A stretch of 64,000 nt of DNA from Eubacteriales bacterium. Lineage in GTDB: Bacteria; Bacillota; Clostridia; Christensenellales; CAG-138. The first letter of the stretch is position 1. Each line of letters starts with the position of its first letter. The DNA lies in assembly GCA_021373115.1 (NCBI GenBank), contig JAJFTI010000016.1:1-64000 (forward strand), given 5' to 3'. The position numbers and the translations under genes are program-made. Shown one piece after another: positions 60,299 to 64,000 of this stretch. A model generated the notes under the pieces. It did no database searches, was not told the origin of the DNA, and saw only the letters and a list, made by a program, of their open reading frames with translations.

Positions 60299-61318
60299 AT
60301 GGGTAAAAATGATTTAGGAATTGCATTGATTGGAGCCGGCCGCGCCGGAATGATCCATGCGGAGAACTTCGCCCATCGGGTGGAGGGAGCGCGCATCGTC
60401 GCCGTTGTAGACGTTGTGGAAGAGAACGCAAAAAAATCTGCTGCGCTGTTGGATTGTGAAAAGTTCTACACGGACTATACGAATATATTGAACGACCCCT
60501 CCGTGCAGGCGGTGATGGTCGTTTCGCCAACCAACCTGCATAAACAGATCGTGATTGACTGCGCGAACGCAGGGAAACATATCTTCTGTGAAAAACCTAT
60601 GGCTATGAATACTACGGAATGCGACGAGATGATAGAGGCATGCCGGAAAAACCGTGTAAAGCTGCAAATCGGCTTTATGCGTCGGCATGACGAAAATTTT
60701 TGTCGCGCAAAGGAACTTGTCGAATCCGGCACGATCGGCGAGCTTGTTTTAATTCGCTCCAATACACGCGGACCGAGCAAGCCGCGCCCTTGGATGTATG
60801 ACATAAAGAAATCCAACGGGATTCTCGCAGAGATCAACAGTCACGATATCGACAGTATTCGCTGGTTTGCGGGATCGGAAATTAAGCGCCTTTTCGCGGT
60901 TGCGGGTAATTACCGTAACCCTGAGGTGGCTGCCGAATACCCGGATTATTATGATAATGTCGTGATGAACGGCGTATTTGAAAATGGGATTCAGTTTTCG
61001 ATTGACGGCGCGGCTTATGTAGAGTATGGGTATGATTCCAAGATGGAACTGGTCGGGACCAAGGGCGTTCTGCACATTGGCCGTAACGAAGGCGCCTTTC
61101 TTCGCTATGCCACGGCGGAAACCGGTATCTGCGAACCGTTTATCCAGAGTTGGATGACGCTTTTCAAAGATGCATATCTTGCCGAAGATAATTCGTTTGC
61201 CAGCTGTGTGCGGCGCGATATGCAGCCGAAGGTAACCGGTGCCGACGGGCGCATGGCTGTACGCATTGTAGAAGCAGGAAATGAATCGATCTCGAGCGGC
61301 GGGATTGTCGAGTTATAG
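60299..61318 (+). CDS. Gfo/Idh/MocA oxidoreductase (inositol-dehydrogenase-like)
   Basis: The 339 residues have Rossmann motif LIGAGRAGMIHAENF, dinucleotide-site Asp in VVDVVEENA, catalytic FCEKPMAMN, and substrate-side Asp/His in AEINSHDIDSIRW. FMRRHDENF is typical of inositol 2-dehydrogenase-like members. The enzyme oxidises a hydroxyl of a sugar or cyclitol using NAD(P). AAGGAG before ATG 60299 supports the start. It begins the second transcript of the locus and precedes a zinc alcohol dehydrogenase. Confidence 0.93.
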   Translation: MGKNDLGIALIGAGRAGMIHAENFAHRVEGARIVAVVDVVEENAKKSAALLDCEKFYTDYTNILNDPSVQAVMVVSPTNLHKQIVIDCANAGKHIFCEKPMAMNTTECDEMIEACRKNRVKLQIGFMRRHDENFCRAKELVESGTIGELVLIRSNTRGPSKPRPWMYDIKKSNGILAEINSHDIDSIRWFAGSEIKRLFAVAGNYRNPEVAAEYPDYYDNVVMNGVFENGIQFSIDGAAYVEYGYDSKMELVGTKGVLHIGRNEGAFLRYATAETGICEPFIQSWMTLFKDAYLAEDNSFASCVRRDMQPKVTGADGRMAVRIVEAGNESISSGGIVEL

Positions 61319-61409
61319 AAAAGCATGTGCCCATGTGTGCCGAAGGTGTACTATTGCCGGACATCGCCGGGATACGTCGCATATCTGACCGTAAAGGTAA
61401 GGAGAAAAA

Positions 61410-62447
61410 ATGAAAGCGCTGAAATTATTTGGGCCGAAGGACATCCGCCTTGTGGAAGTTGCCGTGCCCGAAATCGACGACAACGAAATTTTGCTGAAAA
61501 CGGAAGCCGCGGCGATTTGCGGAACGGACATACGCATGTGGCAGAATGGTTGCCAGGGAGTGGACGAAACGCACCCGCTTACACTGGGGCATGAATTTTC
61601 GGGGGTGATTGAAGAGGTCGGGAAAAACGTTCCGTTCTATCAGCCCGGCATGGTGGTTGGTATGCAGCCGAATATCGGCTGCGGTATCTGCGATGCGTGC
61701 GTTGCGGGCAATTTTCACCTTTGTGAAGATTACCGCGCGTTTGGCATCAATATGGATGGAGCGTTTGCCGAATACATAAAGATACCGTCGGAAGCGATTG
61801 TACGCGGCAATTTGGCTGTGCTTCCGAACGGAGTTTCCTGTGAAGAAGCCGCTGTCAACGAACCGCTCAGCTGCGCATATAACGGGTTTACCAAATGCAG
61901 CGTACAGCCTGGGGAACACGCGCTGGTTGTCGGCGCGGGCCCAATCGGCGTGATGCACGCAAAGCTGCTGCACATGGCGGGGGCAATCGTTGCAATGAAT
62001 GATCTTTCCGGCGAGCGTCTGGAGCAATGCAGATCTATTATGCCGTTCATTTCGACCTACTGCGGGGATGATCTGGCTGCGTTTACCAGGGAGTTTACGC
62101 TGGGTCGCGGGCTGGATATCGCAATTACGGCCTGCCCGGTTCCTTCCGTACAGGCGGCTATGCTTCCGCTGATGAACTATGGCGGGCGCGTCAATTTCTT
62201 CGGCGGTATTCCCGAAGGGAAGCAGCCGGTTCCTATCAACACGAATTTTGTGCACTACAAAGAGCTTTTTCTAACCGGTTCAACGCGGTCCAGCATAGCG
62301 CAGTTTCGCAGGACACTGGGATTTATTTCACAGGGGCTGCTGGACATTCGCAGCGTGATTACCGATCGATATGCGTTGAACGATATTACAGATGCCTTTG
62401 AAAATGCACGTCAGGCAAAGGGAATCAAGCACCTTATCCATTTTTAA
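61410..62447 (+). CDS. Zinc-dependent medium-chain alcohol (polyol) dehydrogenase
   Basis: The 345 residues have the catalytic zinc site (CGTDIRM, GHEFSG), the structural zinc Cys set CGICDACVAGNFHLC, and the cofactor fold LVVGAGPIGVMHAKLL followed by MNDLS, where the Asp favours NAD. It belongs to the sorbitol/galactitol-phosphate/threonine dehydrogenase group. It likely oxidises a polyol, or reduces the keto product of the Gfo/Idh enzyme. A start ATG 61410 follows AAGGAG. Confidence 0.94.
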   Translation: MKALKLFGPKDIRLVEVAVPEIDDNEILLKTEAAAICGTDIRMWQNGCQGVDETHPLTLGHEFSGVIEEVGKNVPFYQPGMVVGMQPNIGCGICDACVAGNFHLCEDYRAFGINMDGAFAEYIKIPSEAIVRGNLAVLPNGVSCEEAAVNEPLSCAYNGFTKCSVQPGEHALVVGAGPIGVMHAKLLHMAGAIVAMNDLSGERLEQCRSIMPFISTYCGDDLAAFTREFTLGRGLDIAITACPVPSVQAAMLPLMNYGGRVNFFGGIPEGKQPVPINTNFVHYKELFLTGSTRSSIAQFRRTLGFISQGLLDIRSVITDRYALNDITDAFENARQAKGIKHLIHF

Positions 62448-62476
62448 CGTTTGGAGCAAGGGGAGGGCCGCGGGAC

Positions 62477-63403
62477 ATGGTTAGAACGGTATTGGGCGAC
62501 ATTGCCGGGGACGTGCTTGGCCACACGCAGTGCCATGAGCATTTGTTCATTGAGAAAGGAACGTCGTTTGACTGTAACCCGGCGCTTTACATGGAGGACG
62601 AGGACCGGACTGTAGACGAGTTGCGAGCGTATGTACACGCGGGGGGCAAAAGCGTTGTGGACGCGCAGCCACCGTTCTGCGGAAGAATGGCAGAAAAGCT
62701 GGTGGCTGCTTCCATGCGTGCAAACGTGCATATCATTGCGGCGACCGGGGTTCACAAACGGCAGTTCTATCCGGCGGATGCGCCGATTCTGGCGATGACG
62801 CGCGAAGTGCTTGCCGAATTCTTTGTTTCGGAATTGCGCGAAGGGATGATTTCCGAAAAGGGCGAACGGTTCGGCGCTTGCGCGGGTATTGTGAAAATTG
62901 CGTTTGAAAGCGACGGTTCGCTCGACGATCGATTAACGGATGCGGCGATTGATGCCGTCCTTGAAACCGGTGCGCCGTTGATGGTCCACACAGAAAAGAA
63001 CTGCGGCGTGCTTCCGTTGATTAACCGTGCAGTTAGGCGAGGCGTTTCCGCCGAACGCGTGATCATTTGCCACATGGACCGGACGAGCCGGGAAATGGAT
63101 GTCCATCGTGCGGTGCTGGAAACCGGCGCATATCTGGATTACGACAGTATCCATAGGTATAAATACCTTTCCGATGATGAAGAATTGGACATCATATGCA
63201 AAATGCTGGAATTCGACTATGAAAAGCAGTTACTGCTGAGCCTGGATACGACGAACCGGCGCTTAAGAAGCTACGGCGGGGAAACGGGGCTCGATTATAT
63301 ACTGACTGTTTTTTTTCCAATGCTGCGCCTTCGCGGTGTCACCGAGGAACAACTTTTTATGATGAGCACAGAAAATCCGGCGGCAGCGCTTGCATTTCGG
63401 TAA
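62477..63403 (+). CDS. Phosphotriesterase-family hydrolase, probable lactonase
   Basis: The 308-residue barrel has TQCHEHLF (HxH), the carboxylated Lys in GIVKIAFE, His in MVHTEKN and IICHMDR, and Asp in LSLDTT: the full binuclear metal site of phosphotriesterase relatives. In sugar loci such proteins usually hydrolyse lactones, so it may open a lactone made by one of the dehydrogenases; this is inference. ATG 62477 has GGGAGG upstream. It follows the alcohol dehydrogenase by 29 bases. Confidence 0.9.
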   Translation: MVRTVLGDIAGDVLGHTQCHEHLFIEKGTSFDCNPALYMEDEDRTVDELRAYVHAGGKSVVDAQPPFCGRMAEKLVAASMRANVHIIAATGVHKRQFYPADAPILAMTREVLAEFFVSELREGMISEKGERFGACAGIVKIAFESDGSLDDRLTDAAIDAVLETGAPLMVHTEKNCGVLPLINRAVRRGVSAERVIICHMDRTSREMDVHRAVLETGAYLDYDSIHRYKYLSDDEELDIICKMLEFDYEKQLLLSLDTTNRRLRSYGGETGLDYILTVFFPMLRLRGVTEEQLFMMSTENPAAALAFR

Positions 63404-63495
63404 GGACAAATTTAGAAAACAATTCGGTAAGATTTGTCGAACGATCCACGGTAAAACCGCAACCGAATAAAGAATGATCAAAGGAGAAGCAACAA

Positions 63496-64000
63496 GTGAC
63501 ATACAAAAGAGCCGATCGTCCAACCATGTACTTTATCGGCGTGACAACCGGGAAGTCGTCGATCATGCAAGTTTTTCCCAAATGGGTCGAAGCACTGGGC
63601 ATAGATGCGGTCATCAAGGGCATGGATCTACCCATTCATGCCGAACCGGAGCTTTACCGCGAAGCGGTTTCGTTCATCAAGAACGATCCTCTTTCGCTTG
63701 GGGCATTGGTGACGACACATAAAATCGATCTGTATAACGCTGCTAAAGATTTGTTTGATTATATGGATCCATATGCGCAGCAGTTCGGAGAGCTCTCGTC
63801 CATTTCAAAGGGTGCGGATGGGTCTTTGCGGGGGCACGCGAAGGATCCGATTACCTGCGGCATGGCGATGGAGGAATTTGTTCCGTCTGCGTATTGGACG
63901 GAGAACCCGAACGCCGGCGTAATGATTATGGGCGCAGGCGGCAGCGCAATCTCCATGTGCGCATATTACCTGCGAAAAGAATTTATCGGCAATCAACCAC
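63496..64000 (+). CDS. Shikimate-dehydrogenase-like protein, N-terminal part
   Basis: The frame opens at GTG 63496 after AAGGAG and runs off the window (168 residues). The substrate side has LGALVTTHKIDLYNAAKDLF, where the Lys matches the catalytic Lys of shikimate dehydrogenase, GELSSISKGADGSLRGHAKD with the paired Asp, and the start of the cofactor fold MIMGAGGSAISM. The N-terminus differs from true AroE, and it lies in a sugar locus, so quinate, a cyclitol or another substrate is more likely than shikimate synthesis. Confidence 0.8.
   Translation, partial: MTYKRADRPTMYFIGVTTGKSSIMQVFPKWVEALGIDAVIKGMDLPIHAEPELYREAVSFIKNDPLSLGALVTTHKIDLYNAAKDLFDYMDPYAQQFGELSSISKGADGSLRGHAKDPITCGMAMEEFVPSAYWTENPNAGVMIMGAGGSAISMCAYYLRKEFIGNQP

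Noticed and set aside
1..64000. CRISPR arrays, rRNA genes, origin of replication or a complete prophage
   Set aside because: No regularly spaced repeats, rRNA-like sequence, DnaA-box cluster or phage structural genes were seen.

Overview
The window looks like the chromosome of an anaerobic, gut-type Bacillota (Clostridia; Christensenellales or Oscillospirales would fit). The evidence is strong AGGAGG-type ribosome binding sites, TTGACA/TATAAT promoters, tandem DegV proteins, a PadR/HAAS pair, YesM/YesN-style two-component genes, many ABC importers with lipoprotein binding proteins, and moderate GC with AT-rich acquired patches. The taxon is an inference from gene content. There is no rRNA, CRISPR array or complete prophage.

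Bases 1-1850 are a mobile-element margin. The end of one IS3-type element sits inside the end of another. Both lie in front of an AT-rich, 5'-truncated TrlF-like ATPase, followed by tRNA-Arg(CCT). Bases 1886-18900 are ordinary chromosome: a hydrolase, murC, a CorA transporter, an autoregulated HTH gene, two DegV proteins, an OmpR-type two-component system, thiamine pyrophosphokinase, an exonuclease, an Fe-S-type cysteine-rich protein, a GNAT, an MBL-fold hydrolase, PadR with a HAAS membrane protein, a CatB/Vat-type acetyltransferase, a zinc-ribbon protein, a DMT exporter and a DUF4256 protein. Bases 18900-20950 hold a decayed stretch and two unrecognised genes.

Four sugar or small-molecule loci follow. 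(1) 20997-31037: an alpha-glucoside locus, with binding protein, two permeases, an MBL hydrolase and a GH31 glucosidase on the minus strand, divergent from a YesM/YesN pair. (2) 32097-37789: a LacI regulator divergent from an operon of a cytosolic SGNH esterase plus a ribose-type ABC importer. Its promoter has a near-perfect LacI operator at the start site; the locus may import and deacylate an acylated sugar. (3) 38474-55250: a Dpp-type importer, NagA-like deacetylase, Gfo/Idh oxidoreductase, MerR/BmrR-type regulator, NagB-like protein lacking the catalytic Asp, DUF4432 mutarotase, DMT exporter, alanine racemase and aminotransferase. This combination of amino-sugar and D-amino-acid functions suggests salvage of a muropeptide or unusual amino sugar. 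(4) 57787-64000: FGGY kinase, DeoR regulator, Gfo/Idh dehydrogenase, zinc alcohol dehydrogenase, phosphotriesterase-fold hydrolase and a shikimate-dehydrogenase-like protein cut by the window edge, probably an oxidative route for an uncommon sugar, polyol or cyclitol.

Loci 3 and 4 are separated by a scrap zone (55248-57666). It holds a solo IS end that supplies the aminotransferase stop codon, four terminator hairpins interleaved with repeated tRNA 3'-end sequence, one intact IS3-family element with a classic A AAA AAC frameshift site, and two decayed transposase fragments. A phage-gene scrap and a transposase 5' fragment lie between loci 2 and 3. The loci therefore look like modules brought in and rearranged by IS and integrative elements.
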